This document shows positions 37,701 to 46,001 of a stretch of DNA of 64,000 bases, piece by piece (within the stretch, counting starts at the first letter, position 1; the number at the start of each line of letters is the position of its first letter). The stretch is from Effusibacillus dendaii (GTDB lineage: Bacteria > Bacillota > Bacilli > Tumebacillales > Effusibacillaceae). The stretch spans positions 1,798,001 to 1,862,000 of the forward strand of contig NZ_AP023366.1 in assembly GCF_015097055.1 (NCBI RefSeq). The letters are read 5' to 3'. Position numbers and translations under genes: made by a program. The notes under the pieces were generated by a model. That model was not told the origin of the DNA and searched no databases. It worked only from the letters and a program-made list of their open reading frames with translations.

Positions 37701-39032
37701 TCAATACCGTTTTCGCTGCATAGATGAAACAATCCCTATCTCTTCGCGGTATTTCGCAACGGTTCGGCGCGAAATGCGAATCCCTTTTTCCTTCAGAATC
37801 TCGCAGATTTTCTGGTCACTTAGAGGTTCCTTGCGGTCCTCTTTGTCAACCAAAGATTTAATCAGTGATTTGACGCTTTCCGCAGCCGCTCCCTCACCTG
37901 CAGAAGTAGTAACTCCCGAGTCAAAAAAGTATTTTAGCTCATACACCCCTTGCGGCGTTTGCACATACTTGCCCGCAATCGCCCGCGATACGGTCGATTC
38001 GTGAATCCCAACCCGCTCTGCCACATCACGCAAAGTAAGCGGTTTCAATTTGGCCACGCCACCATCAAAAAAATCCATTTGCAGAGAAATAATCGCTTCC
38101 GTTACTTTATATAAAGTTTGCCGCCGCTGTTCCATGCTTTTCAGCAACCACAATGCGGAGTTCAATTTGCTGACTATATAATCTCTCGTTTCGGAGGGTA
38201 CCGACCCATCCTGCTGCTGAAGAAGTGTCCGGTAGAAATCACTGATATGTAGCCTGGGTGTGGATCGATCGTTGACGATGACCACATAATCGCCTGCCAC
38301 ACGCTCAACAATCACATCCGGTACGACAAATGCGGCTGATTCAGTCGTATACCAACGCCCCGGCTTTGGATCCAACGAACGGATCAGATCGATCGCTCTT
38401 TGCGTTTCCTGCAGTGTAATGCCAAGCACCGCTGCAATCCGTGATGTACGCCCTTGCGCCACATCAGGAAGGTGATTTTCAATTATTTGAAAAACGGGTT
38501 CGGGAACATTCTTGATTTCCAACGCTTGCAGCCATAAACATTCGCTCAATGAACGGGCTCCTACACCCGTAGGTTCAAGCGATTGCACAATCTGCAGGGC
38601 TGCTTCCACTTCCTCAGCATCACACCGGCAGATGTGGGAGATTTCATCGATCTGCATCGTCAGATATCCGTTTGAATCCAGACTGCCAACTATAAAAGAA
38701 GCAAGCCGCAGTTCCCGTTCAGAAAGTTTCAATAATTGTAATTGTCTGTTCAGATGGTCTTCCAATGATTGATGGGACCTCAAAACCGATTCAACAGGAA
38801 GCGGGTTTGTCTCCCGCTGCGCTCCGATCGGTTTATGGAGAGCATGTTCGCGCGAAGCGGCAAGCCAATCCGGAAGCTCCAATTCCATTACCGGATTCTG
38901 AACCGCTTCTGCCTCCAAATAGCCCGCCAACTCTTCTGACGAAAACTGCAAAACTGTGATTGCCTGCCGCAATTCGGGCGTCATTACAAGTTTTTGCGTT
39001 TGTTCCTGCCATAGACCATATCCCATTTGCAT
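37701..39032 (-). CDS. rpoN: RNA polymerase sigma-54 factor
   Basis: 443 residues. Region I is Gln/Leu-rich (LWQEQTQKLVMTPELRQAIT), the core-binding region spans ~80-290 and the C-terminal RpoN box reads ISRRTVAKYREEIGI. It directs transcription from -24/-12 promoters with AAA+ activators; no such activator gene is in this window. It precedes cggR in the same direction with about 90 bp between, an arrangement seen in other Bacillales. Confidence 0.95.
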   Translation of the reverse strand: MQMGYGLWQEQTQKLVMTPELRQAITVLQFSSEELAGYLEAEAVQNPVMELELPDWLAASREHALHKPIGAQRETNPLPVESVLRSHQSLEDHLNRQLQLLKLSERELRLASFIVGSLDSNGYLTMQIDEISHICRCDAEEVEAALQIVQSLEPTGVGARSLSECLWLQALEIKNVPEPVFQIIENHLPDVAQGRTSRIAAVLGITLQETQRAIDLIRSLDPKPGRWYTTESAAFVVPDVIVERVAGDYVVIVNDRSTPRLHISDFYRTLLQQQDGSVPSETRDYIVSKLNSALWLLKSMEQRRQTLYKVTEAIISLQMDFFDGGVAKLKPLTLRDVAERVGIHESTVSRAIAGKYVQTPQGVYELKYFFDSGVTTSAGEGAAAESVKSLIKSLVDKEDRKEPLSDQKICEILKEKGIRISRRTVAKYREEIGIVSSMQRKRY

Positions 39033-39138
39033 GTGAGCGTCCCCCCTGCTCCTCCGGATAGGATCTCTTCACCCCTTACAGATATCTTACCTGATGTTCA
39101 CAAATTCGTCACTAGGTTACACCTGCCAGAAATTCATC

Positions 39139-39324
39139 CTACACGCGCACCTGCACATGCAGCGTCCCGTTCTCATCCAGCAACGCATAACGAACCTGCC
39201 GGATGTCATACACCTCTAAATCTTGCAGGCGTTCGCGTATCCAGGGTTCCGTTCGTCCGATGCGGATCAGATTTTCGTGTTCGATTCTTCCTTTCCGAAT
39301 CAGATAGGTCATTTGGGTTGCCAT
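39139..39324 (-). CDS. orphan YetF/DUF421 C-terminal-like small protein
   Basis: 61-65 residues (ATG 39324 or 39336). It reads LIRKGRIEHENLIRIGRTEP, then LQDLEVYDIRQVRYALLDEN and GTLHVQVRV. This resembles the cytoplasmic C-terminal domain of YetF/DUF421 membrane proteins (arm: gene product enters as lysine-arginine motif, ends with a beta hairpin) but no membrane helices precede it. AAAGGGG stands 12 bases before the second ATG. It may be a stand-alone domain or a remnant; upstream of rpoN in the same direction. Confidence 0.55.
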   Translation of the reverse strand: MATQMTYLIRKGRIEHENLIRIGRTEPWIRERLQDLEVYDIRQVRYALLDENGTLHVQVRV

Positions 39325-39435
39325 AAGATCTCGCATCCCCTTTACGTTATGTACATGTTTTCTTTATTTTGTAGTCATTCCCCCAAAAATTTCAGAATAC
39401 ACTGGATTAGATTGAAAGAGAGGGAGGAGAGCCGC

Positions 39436-40236
39436 TTGCGTTTGGGATTTGTCGGTACCGGAAGCATGGGAGGCATGTTGATACGGGCATTTGCCAGGGT
39501 CAATTTGCCCCAAACGGAAATCGTGGCGTTCAACCGGACAGCCGCCAAGTTGGATCAACTCATATACCAGAATCCATCAGTCAAAAAAATCGACAGTCTG
39601 CCTGCATTAGCTCAGTCGAGCGATTTGATTTTCTTATGTGTCAAGCAAGGGGATATTCAGCATGTGATCGATCAAATCCTGCCGCATCTGACGCCTGAGC
39701 AAATTCTTGTCTCCATCAATTCCGTATGGACGTTGTCCAAACTTGAGTCACTCACTCCCTGCAAAGTGATTAAAATCATTCCTTCCCTCACGCAGGAAGC
39801 GTTGTCAGGCGTAATTCTCACCATGTACGGTTCGCGGATAACCTCTGACGACCGAGAGCAATTTGAAGCGATTTGCCAACAAATCTCCCACCCGATGCAG
39901 ATCAGCGAATCCGATATTCGAATCAGTTCCGATTTAACAAGTTGCGGGCCCGCCTTTATTGCCTACTTTCTTCAGTCGTTTGCCAACGCTGCCGTTCGGC
40001 AGGGCCAGATTGGTCAGAAGCAAGCGGAAGAATTTATCCGGTATATGGTCTATGGAACGGGGAAACTGTTGGTTGAGGAAAAATACGATTTTGCTGAAAT
40101 TATCTCTCGCATTTGCGTTCCGGGAGGCGTAACTGCAGCCGGAATTGAGGCGATGGAACCGTTGTTGGATGGTGTATTTGACCGTATTTTTATCGCCACG
40201 AAAGAGAGACAAAATCACCATGCCCAGCAGAACTAG
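39436..40236 (+). CDS. comER: ComER-like pyrroline-5-carboxylate reductase homolog
   Basis: 266 residues from TTG 39436, after GGGAGGAGAG. Rossmann start RLGFVGTGSMGGMLIRAFAR, then VAFNRTAAKLDQL, CVKQGDIQHVI, SINSVWTLSKLE and DLTSCGPAFIAYFLQSF, ending PGGVTAAGIEAMEPLLDGVF. The family is P5CR/ProC; this divergent branch is ComER of Bacillales, which in B. subtilis lies opposite comEA and affects sporulation and biofilm formation. The comE genes are not in this window. Confidence 0.85.
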   Translation: MRLGFVGTGSMGGMLIRAFARVNLPQTEIVAFNRTAAKLDQLIYQNPSVKKIDSLPALAQSSDLIFLCVKQGDIQHVIDQILPHLTPEQILVSINSVWTLSKLESLTPCKVIKIIPSLTQEALSGVILTMYGSRITSDDREQFEAICQQISHPMQISESDIRISSDLTSCGPAFIAYFLQSFANAAVRQGQIGQKQAEEFIRYMVYGTGKLLVEEKYDFAEIISRICVPGGVTAAGIEAMEPLLDGVFDRIFIATKERQNHHAQQN

Positions 40237-40260
40237 AATCAATTGCTGGCAAATTGAATG

Positions 40261-40300
40261 AAAACCCTCTGCTTCGCGTATTCGCGTACAGAGGGTTTAA
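40261..40300. terminator. bidirectional terminator comER/thiD
   Basis: AAAACCCTCTG and CAGAGGGTTT with an inner GCG/CGC pairing; convergent genes on both sides. Confidence 0.85.
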
Positions 40301-40315
40301 CGTTTGCAGTGATCA

Positions 40316-41116
40316 TTAAATCTGCCGCCTTTTGCCGTATGCCCAATGGTTGGTCGGTCCGTGTCCGCCGCCCAATTCCAGCGAGTCTTCGATGGCACAG
40401 GTAATAAATTGTTTCGCCACTGCAATGGCGTCTGTCACCTTTGCTCCTTTCGCCAGTTCAGCAGTGATCGCAGCCGAAAACGTACAACCCGTTCCGTGCG
40501 TGTTCCTTGTGTCAACACGGGCGCCCTGCAGCTCACGGAATGTGCTGCCGTCATAGATCACATCTACCGCTTCTCCGCTTAAATGACCGCCTTTCACCAC
40601 CACCGTCTGCGGTCCAAATTCGCGAATCCGGTTGGCCGCCTCCCGCATCTCCTTTACGTTTCGGATCGTCATGCCGGTCAACACTTCCGCTTCCGGAATA
40701 TTTGGAGTTACAACGGCAGCTAACGGCAGCAGATGTGTAATCAGCGCATCCTGTGCAGACTGTTCCAACAAACGGGCTCCGCCTTTGGCCACCATGACCG
40801 GGTCGACCACCAGATTGGACAGCCGATACTGTTTCACCTTGGCGGATACTAACTCGATAATGGAAGCTTGCGACAGCATACCCGTCTTAACCGCATCCAC
40901 TCCAATGTCGGTTATGACAGCATCAATCTGTTTTTCAACCGCTTCCATTGGAAGATTATAAATCCCATGTACACCTAATGTATTCTGCGCCGTGATCGCA
41001 GTCAGCGCTGACATTCCATACACATTCAAAACGGTAAACGTCTTCAAATCCGCCTGAATGCCTGCCCCGCCTCCACTGTCGGAACCGGCGATTGTTAATG
41101 CACGCGCGATTGTCAT
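40316..41116 (-). CDS. thiD: hydroxymethylpyrimidine/phosphomethylpyrimidine kinase
   Basis: 266 residues. ALTIAGSDSGGGAGIQADLK at the N-terminus (pyrimidine and phosphate site), DPVMVAKGG (~105) and RNTHGTGCTFSAAITAEL (~210, anion hole and catalytic Asp region replaced by GTGCTFS pattern) are the ThiD/PdxK signature. It phosphorylates HMP and HMP-P for thiamine synthesis. It stands alone; no TPP riboswitch pattern is visible in the 125 bp upstream. Confidence 0.92.
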   Translation of the reverse strand: MTIARALTIAGSDSGGGAGIQADLKTFTVLNVYGMSALTAITAQNTLGVHGIYNLPMEAVEKQIDAVITDIGVDAVKTGMLSQASIIELVSAKVKQYRLSNLVVDPVMVAKGGARLLEQSAQDALITHLLPLAAVVTPNIPEAEVLTGMTIRNVKEMREAANRIREFGPQTVVVKGGHLSGEAVDVIYDGSTFRELQGARVDTRNTHGTGCTFSAAITAELAKGAKVTDAIAVAKQFITCAIEDSLELGGGHGPTNHWAYGKRRQI

Positions 41117-41242
41117 CCGAAAAATCCCTCCTTATTTCAAACCTGTATGGTAGATTTATTGCCTCGCCCTATTAATAGTTGTCTGATACATTGTAAAGCG
41201 GAGTGAAAATCCGGTCAACGGATGAAATCCTGAATTTCCCGG

Positions 41243-41271
41243 TTGCAAAAACTGTTCCGATCCTGTATGAT
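41243..41271 (+). promoter_or_regulatory. promoter of tRNA-Arg
   Basis: TTGCAA (41243-41248), 17 bases, TATGAT (41266-41271), about 80 bases before the tRNA. Confidence 0.6.
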
Positions 41272-41349
41272 AAAAAACGTCGCTTATAGCATAGCGTTGC
41301 GCACGGTCGGTCGTATATCGCCGTGCAAATAGAAACATCAACTTTAATT

Positions 41350-41424
41350 GCACCCGTGGTCCAATGGATAGGACGCAGGCCTCCGGAGCCTGAGGTAGGA
41401 GTTCGATTCTCTTCGGGTGCACCA
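41350..41424 (+). tRNA. tRNA-Arg (anticodon CCG)
   Basis: 75 bases with CCA encoded. Acceptor stem GCACCCG/CGGGTGC, anticodon arm with loop CTCCGGA (anticodon CCG), T-arm GTTCGATTC. All four arms pair. Confidence 0.95.
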
Positions 41425-41504
41425 CTGTTATTCCTACTTTCAGAGAAGCAAAATCGGTTATTCAAGAAAAACAGCCATATAAAGTAAAAACCATTGGATT
41501 AGTT

Positions 41505-41571
41505 GATATATCCCCTTCAGGTAGACAGTAACAAGGAAAGACCTTTACTGTCTACCTGAAGGGGATATATC
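41505..41571. repeat. perfect 27-bp inverted repeat
   Basis: Left arm 41505-41531 (GATATATCCCCTTCAGGTAG...) and right arm 41545-41571 are exact reverse complements with a 13-base loop CAAGGAAAGACCT. It lies just before an IS3-type remnant and may be made of two insertion-sequence ends head to head. Confidence 0.85.
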
Positions 41572-41745
41572 TATGGGGAAACTGGGAAACATATACAAAA
41601 GAATTTAAGTTGAATGCTGTCCCAGGTTAGAAGAAAAGCGCGGGAAGGCATGTGATTGAATAAAGAGTGCACCCGAAAGAATCCGTTAAAGAAGAATAAG
41701 ATGACACCAGTTGAATACCGGTTACTTTGTAGAGAGGTGTGGTAA
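41572..41745 (+). mobile_element. IS3/IS150-type insertion sequence remnant
   Basis: WETYTKEFKLNAV near 41585-41625 matches the first residues of IS3-family OrfA. Only ~70 bases later KNPLKKNKMTPVEYR (41676-41730) matches the last residues of OrfB (the usual KxMTPxxYR end). More than 1 kb between them, with the DDE domain, is deleted. Confidence 0.75.
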
Positions 41746-41783
41746 TGCATTCAACAGAAACAGACCCTATACCAGCAAAACAG

Positions 41784-41957
41784 CTATGAATAATCAGCAA
41801 CCGTATAAAGTTTAATTTCTTCTATATGTTCTTCCATTAGTTTTATAGCTTTATCTACTTTTGAATTATACATTGCTGTCAAAATTTTTTTATGCATGTC
41901 GTTAGCCTGCAATGGACTTTTTTGCTTGTACCACAAGCTTGGTCGCTCGCCTTGGAA
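41784..41957 (-). pseudogene. 3' end of a GntR/FCD-type regulator gene
   Basis: 57 codons and stop on the minus strand: FQGERPSLWYKQKSPLQAND, MHKKILTAMYNSKVDKAIKL, MEEHIEEIKLYT. This is the last helix pair of an FCD domain (xxxHxxILxAi...AxxxMxxHI). A TAG stands directly upstream, where the acyltransferase fragment begins on the other strand. Only the tail remains. Confidence 0.7.
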
Positions 41958-41959
41958 CT

Positions 41960-42405
41960 ACAGGTTTTTCCCTTTTGAAACGGCATTCTTTTTGTCTGGA
42001 GCTTTATCCTATAAGATGTATTGCAAATTCAAATCTTTTTTGGAAAAAAGTTCATGGATGAACCCACTAACCCTGATTTTTCGTGTATGTATTTGCGTGT
42101 ATCCATTAATTTATTTTATGGCGTTAATCCTCTTCATACCTGTACTATTCAGCTTTTCAAAAAGAAACAAATTGGATAGTTTCATTGGAGAATTATCTTA
42201 TCCGGTATACATCTCGCACTGGATGATTTTGTCTTTATTCAGGTCTCTGCATTTCCACATGTTGGGGATCATGGCTACAATCGCTGCGGTTCTATTTTCT
42301 ATCCTGCTCATGAAATATATCATTACTCCCTTTGAAACGATCAGAAAGCATCGAGTAAAGACGCATCTTGTCGGCCGATTTGTAGGTAAACGGGCCGCTT
42401 TGTGA
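41960..42405 (+). pseudogene. C-terminal fragment of a membrane acyltransferase (Acyltransf_3)
   Basis: Open frame reading FETAFFLSGALSYKMYCKFK, then two or three hydrophobic helices and the conserved IGELSYPVYISHWMIL, which is the C-terminal motif of OatA-like acyltransferases. The normal protein has about 350 residues with 10 helices; about 145 remain. The catalytic histidine of the N-terminal part is missing. Its 5' side joins the GntR remnant, so a deletion or insertion fused the two. Confidence 0.78.
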
Positions 42406-42425
42406 GGCCCTCCGTTTGGATTGAA

Positions 42426-42833
42426 TTACGGATGATTACCTTCCATTCTTTGTTTGATTTCGTCCAACCATTTTTTCATCAGAACCGCATATTGCGGCAA
42501 TCTGCCAAATATCATTTCGGCAAGCGCTTCGTTATATGTATGTACCGACAGATTCCGGTCATCTACCAGTTCAAGCCCCATTGCGGTCTCTTCTTCATTG
42601 AACAGACCCACAGAAAAACTGGCCCGTATGACTCCTTTCGGCGAACCGATGTCTAATCCCTCATAATCAAAAAGATATTGTTTGCCTGTTTTCCAGACTG
42701 CCTCAAACGTATATTCAAAACGTTGGATGGAAGCGTCCCTTTCTATGCGTGAAGGGCTTGGTAAAGAGAGGACTTCGTTCAGAGTTTCTAATGCCCGGTA
42801 TGAAACATTCAAGCGTTGTTCCAATCGTTCCAT
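42426..42833 (-). CDS. hepT: HepT-like HEPN toxin (HI0074 family)
   Basis: 135 residues, RBS GGAGGG. An all-helical HEPN protein of the nucleotidyltransferase-substrate-binding type. It has RNLSVHTY (~ residues 95-102), exactly the RX4HXY motif of HepT toxins: R and H form the ribonuclease site and Y is the residue AMPylated by the partner. It overlaps the upstream mntA gene by 25 bp. As a toxin it would cleave RNA, for instance tRNA, when free of its antitoxin. Confidence 0.85.
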   Translation of the reverse strand: MERLEQRLNVSYRALETLNEVLSLPSPSRIERDASIQRFEYTFEAVWKTGKQYLFDYEGLDIGSPKGVIRASFSVGLFNEEETAMGLELVDDRNLSVHTYNEALAEMIFGRLPQYAVLMKKWLDEIKQRMEGNHP

Positions 42834-43153
42834 TCAATTCCCTCCTTCATTACCTGCTGAACAAACGCCTCATCCGCTTCGCGCAAATCAACCACTTCCA
42901 CGGGATAAGGAATTGGTGCTTCTTCCAACAAGAACCGCAGTGTTGGCAAGGTTCCGATTGGCAATGGTTCTTCGGACCAAAGCGCAAGATCTATATCAGA
43001 TGTGGGACGTTCCTCTCTTCTTGCCCACGACCCGTACAGATACACCTTGGCCGGTACCCCCCGAAGTTGTTTCCCAATAATTTGCCGAACCTTTGACAAG
43101 ACGGCGTTGCGACTGGATAAACCGTCCGGCTGTTCCTTCTGTGGCAAGTCCAT
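42809..43153 (-). CDS. mntA: MntA-like minimal nucleotidyltransferase antitoxin
   Basis: 114 residues, RBS GGGGGAGGG. YGSWARREERPTSDIDLALW carries the GSX10DXD active site of minimal nucleotidyltransferases; a third carboxylate is in YPVEVVDL. In characterised pairs MntA AMPylates the HepT tyrosine and so neutralises it (type VII toxin-antitoxin). The gene is upstream of hepT and overlaps it, the common order for this pair. Confidence 0.85.
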   Translation of the reverse strand: MDLPQKEQPDGLSSRNAVLSKVRQIIGKQLRGVPAKVYLYGSWARREERPTSDIDLALWSEEPLPIGTLPTLRFLLEEAPIPYPVEVVDLREADEAFVQQVMKEGIEWNDWNNA

Positions 43154-43260
43154 TTCCGCTCCCTCCCCCGTAATTGTTCCCGAAGTTGTTAGTTACCTCC
43201 ATTCTACATGGGTTCCATTTTTTCTCAAGTTCTTTTTGATTTGGTTCTTACTAAAGTAAA

Positions 43261-43292
43261 AAGAGAACGGATGATTCCGCTCTCTTGGTTTT
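43261..43292 (-). terminator. terminator of the spoVR operon
   Basis: Minus strand AGAGAGCGG-AATCAT-CCGTTCTCT followed by TTTTAC, ten bases after the spoVR stop. Confidence 0.8.
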
Positions 43293-43301
43293 TATCAATT
43301 T

Positions 43302-44720
43302 TCACAAAAACTTCCGGTGCGCCTTTTTCCCGTCATACGTAAACAGTACGGGCCGGTTCTCGATGACCGTTTCGAGATGCACCGTACGGCCCCACAGGCG
43401 GTATACGTGCGGCAACGTTTTTTCCGTATATTTGACATCCAGTTCAAGTCCTTCAAATTGATGCTTGAGATAGAGTTCGCCGTTATGCAGATAGTCGCCG
43501 TCTTCTACCAGCAGCACCGGAAATCCGCCGTTGACGCGGGCCGCGCACAGCTGGTCGCGGATTTTCTCCCAGTTCTTTTCGACGATTCGCCACTCGTTTC
43601 CGACTTTTTGATAGAGGTACAAATCGAGCTCCTCCACCAATTCCTTGGTCAGATAGTTGCGCAAAAACGACATGTCCGATTCGGTTTCCCGCACTTCAAA
43701 CATTTTTTCGCGTCCTTTGTCCGGTTTGCGGCCCCATCGTTTGCGCTCTTCCTCTGTCGGATTGTTCCACCTTTTTTCAATGTCTTCCCACATTTTTAAA
43801 CCTACATGGTACGGGTTAATGCTGGTCCGCGACGGCAGGATCACACCTGCATTCATCTGTGCAAAATCGATTGATTCGTCGTCCGTCAAATCCATCTCCC
43901 GCATGATCCGCAGGTGCCAGTAGGTAGCCCAACCCTCGTTCATAATTTTTGTTTCCAACTGCGGCCAGAAGTAAAGCATTTCATCCCGTACGATGGATAA
44001 CACGTCGCGCTGCCAATCAGTCAGCACCTTGCTGTGATTCATCAGGAAAAGAATCAAATCTTTTTCTGGGCGGGGCGGGATTTTCGGATATTCGACAACC
44101 GGTTCCTGATTTTGATCATTTGATTTCGGTTCATCCAGTTCCCACAAGTCATCGTATGGGGACACGGGTTCGATCTGCGTATTTTCCTCGATCGCCTCGT
44201 TACGCGGCCGTTTCCTCGCGGCATAAGAAGGATCGATATGCTCCTGAATCGCCATCGCCGCATCCAATACATCTTCCACCGCCAGCTTGCCGTACTGCAT
44301 TTCATAGGAATGGATGCGGTCGGCCGCCGCTGCCATGCTCTCCACCATATAGCGGGAGGTGTGGGAAAACCGCGCATTGTTTTTGAAAAAATCGCAGTGC
44401 GCCAACACGTGGGCGGAGACCAGTTTATTTTGCAGCAGCGTGTTGCCATCCAACAGAAACGCATAACAGGGATCCGAATTGATAACCAGTTCATAAATCC
44501 GGCTGAGCCCAAAATCGTACTGCATTTTCATTCTGTGAAACGCTTTTCCAAAACTCCAATGCGAGTAGCGGGTGGGCATGCCGTAAGCGCCAAACGTGTA
44601 AATGATGTCTGCCGGACAAATTTCATACCGCATCTCGTAAAAATCGAGTCCGAACGACCGAGCGAGATCGGTCATCTGCTCAATCGACTTTTCAAGCAGT
44701 TTGATCTCTTCGTTTGTCAT
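43302..44720 (-). CDS. spoVR: SpoVR family protein
   Basis: 472 residues. It has the SpoVR pattern: [59 protein letters not shown] and the C-terminal [20 protein letters not shown]. SpoVR mutants of B. subtilis make spores with defective cortex; the biochemical activity is unknown. It forms an operon with yhbH and prkA, the same trio as ycgB-yeaH-yeaG of E. coli. Confidence 0.95.
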   Translation of the reverse strand: MTNEEIKLLEKSIEQMTDLARSFGLDFYEMRYEICPADIIYTFGAYGMPTRYSHWSFGKAFHRMKMQYDFGLSRIYELVINSDPCYAFLLDGNTLLQNKLVSAHVLAHCDFFKNNARFSHTSRYMVESMAAAADRIHSYEMQYGKLAVEDVLDAAMAIQEHIDPSYAARKRPRNEAIEENTQIEPVSPYDDLWELDEPKSNDQNQEPVVEYPKIPPRPEKDLILFLMNHSKVLTDWQRDVLSIVRDEMLYFWPQLETKIMNEGWATYWHLRIMREMDLTDDESIDFAQMNAGVILPSRTSINPYHVGLKMWEDIEKRWNNPTEEERKRWGRKPDKGREKMFEVRETESDMSFLRNYLTKELVEELDLYLYQKVGNEWRIVEKNWEKIRDQLCAARVNGGFPVLLVEDGDYLHNGELYLKHQFEGLELDVKYTEKTLPHVYRLWGRTVHLETVIENRPVLFTYDGKKAHRKFL

Positions 44721-44746
44721 TTACGCTCCCCCTTCTGCCTGAACAC

Positions 44747-45904
44747 TTACGACGCGGATTGCGAATCCCTTTTGAAAAATGTAGTCAGCGCTTTGTATAC
44801 ATCATTCTTTTCGCGAATTAGAATCGATTTGAATTTAGGATCCTGGATATGTTTATAGGAGCTCATCAGCGTGCTGGACCGGTTATACTGATTCACTTCC
44901 CCATAGCCGAAAATGTTGCAGAGAGATGCAAGTTCACGGATCAGACGCACACATTTTTCGTTGTCGGACGTCAAATTGTCTCCATCCGAAAAATGGAACG
45001 GGTATACATTATACCGATCAGGCGGATATTTCGTTTGGACCAGATCGAGCGCCAGTTGATAGGCGGAGGAACAGATCGTGCCGCCGCTTTCCCCTTTTGT
45101 AAAAAACTCGTCTTCCGTAACGAGTTTGGCTTCCGTATGGTGAGCGATAAACTGAATATCGACATGTTCATATTTCGTGCGAAGAAACCGTGTCATCCAG
45201 AAAAAGAAGGTACGGGCGATATATTTCTCAAATGTGCCCATTGAGCCGGAGGTATCCATCATGGCGAGCACGACTGCATTGCTGTTTGGAACCCGTACTT
45301 CTTCCCATGTTTTGTACCGCAGATCTTCCGGGCTGATGCCATGGATACCGGGGGCCCCGTTGAGAGCGTTGCGCTTCAATGTCTCCATGATCGTCCGTTT
45401 CTTGTCGATGTTGCTCATAATGCCTTTCTTCCGTATATCGTTGAAACGAATGTCGGGAACGGTGATTTGATCGTGCGTTTTTTGTTTCAGATTGGGCAGT
45501 TCCAAATCCTGAAACAGCATTTTTTCCAGCTCTTCCAATGTCACTTCTGCTTCATAATAGTCGATTCCCGGCAGGTCACCAGCGCCTTCGCCTTGTCCCG
45601 GAGCGGCTTGCCTCGGATCGCCATCGCGCCCCAGCACGTCGCCTTCCTGCGAGTTGCCGTCCCCCTGTCCCGCGTGCGGCTGTTTGTTGTAGTTGTATCG
45701 GAACCTGTATTCATCCAATGAACGGATCGGCACCTTCAAAATCTGCTTTCCGTCCGACATGATAATGCTTTCTTCACTAATCAGGTCGGCCAGGTTTTTC
45801 TTAATCGCTTCTCGCACTTTTTCTTGGTGCCGCTGCTGATCCTGCTGCCCTTTCCGGTGAAGCGACCAGTCTTCCCGTGACAGAATAAAAGTTGGCCGGA
45901 TCAT
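44747..45904 (-). CDS. yhbH: YhbH family protein (DUF444, VWA-like)
   Basis: 385 residues from ATG 45904, after AAAGGAGG. A Gly/Gln-rich linker (~75-105, [20 protein letters not shown]) is followed by a von Willebrand A-like domain with MMDTSGSMG (MIDAS, ~225) and [33 protein letters not shown]. The family works with the PrkA kinase in starvation or sporulation; no activity is established. Lies between prkA and spoVR. Confidence 0.94.
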   Translation of the reverse strand: MIRPTFILSREDWSLHRKGQQDQQRHQEKVREAIKKNLADLISEESIIMSDGKQILKVPIRSLDEYRFRYNYNKQPHAGQGDGNSQEGDVLGRDGDPRQAAPGQGEGAGDLPGIDYYEAEVTLEELEKMLFQDLELPNLKQKTHDQITVPDIRFNDIRKKGIMSNIDKKRTIMETLKRNALNGAPGIHGISPEDLRYKTWEEVRVPNSNAVVLAMMDTSGSMGTFEKYIARTFFFWMTRFLRTKYEHVDIQFIAHHTEAKLVTEDEFFTKGESGGTICSSAYQLALDLVQTKYPPDRYNVYPFHFSDGDNLTSDNEKCVRLIRELASLCNIFGYGEVNQYNRSSTLMSSYKHIQDPKFKSILIREKNDVYKALTTFFKRDSQSAS

Positions 45905-46001
45905 GCGTGTAACCTCCTTTAAAACCTTGGATGCGCAGTGCATCTCTAAAAATTCAGTCCTGTGTACAAAGGCAGACCGGAAATCCGATCTGCCTCACAA
46001 C

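Noticed and set aside
41116-41240. Possible TPP riboswitch before thiD
   Set aside because: The CTGAGA and ACCTGA core motifs of TPP riboswitches are not present upstream of thiD.
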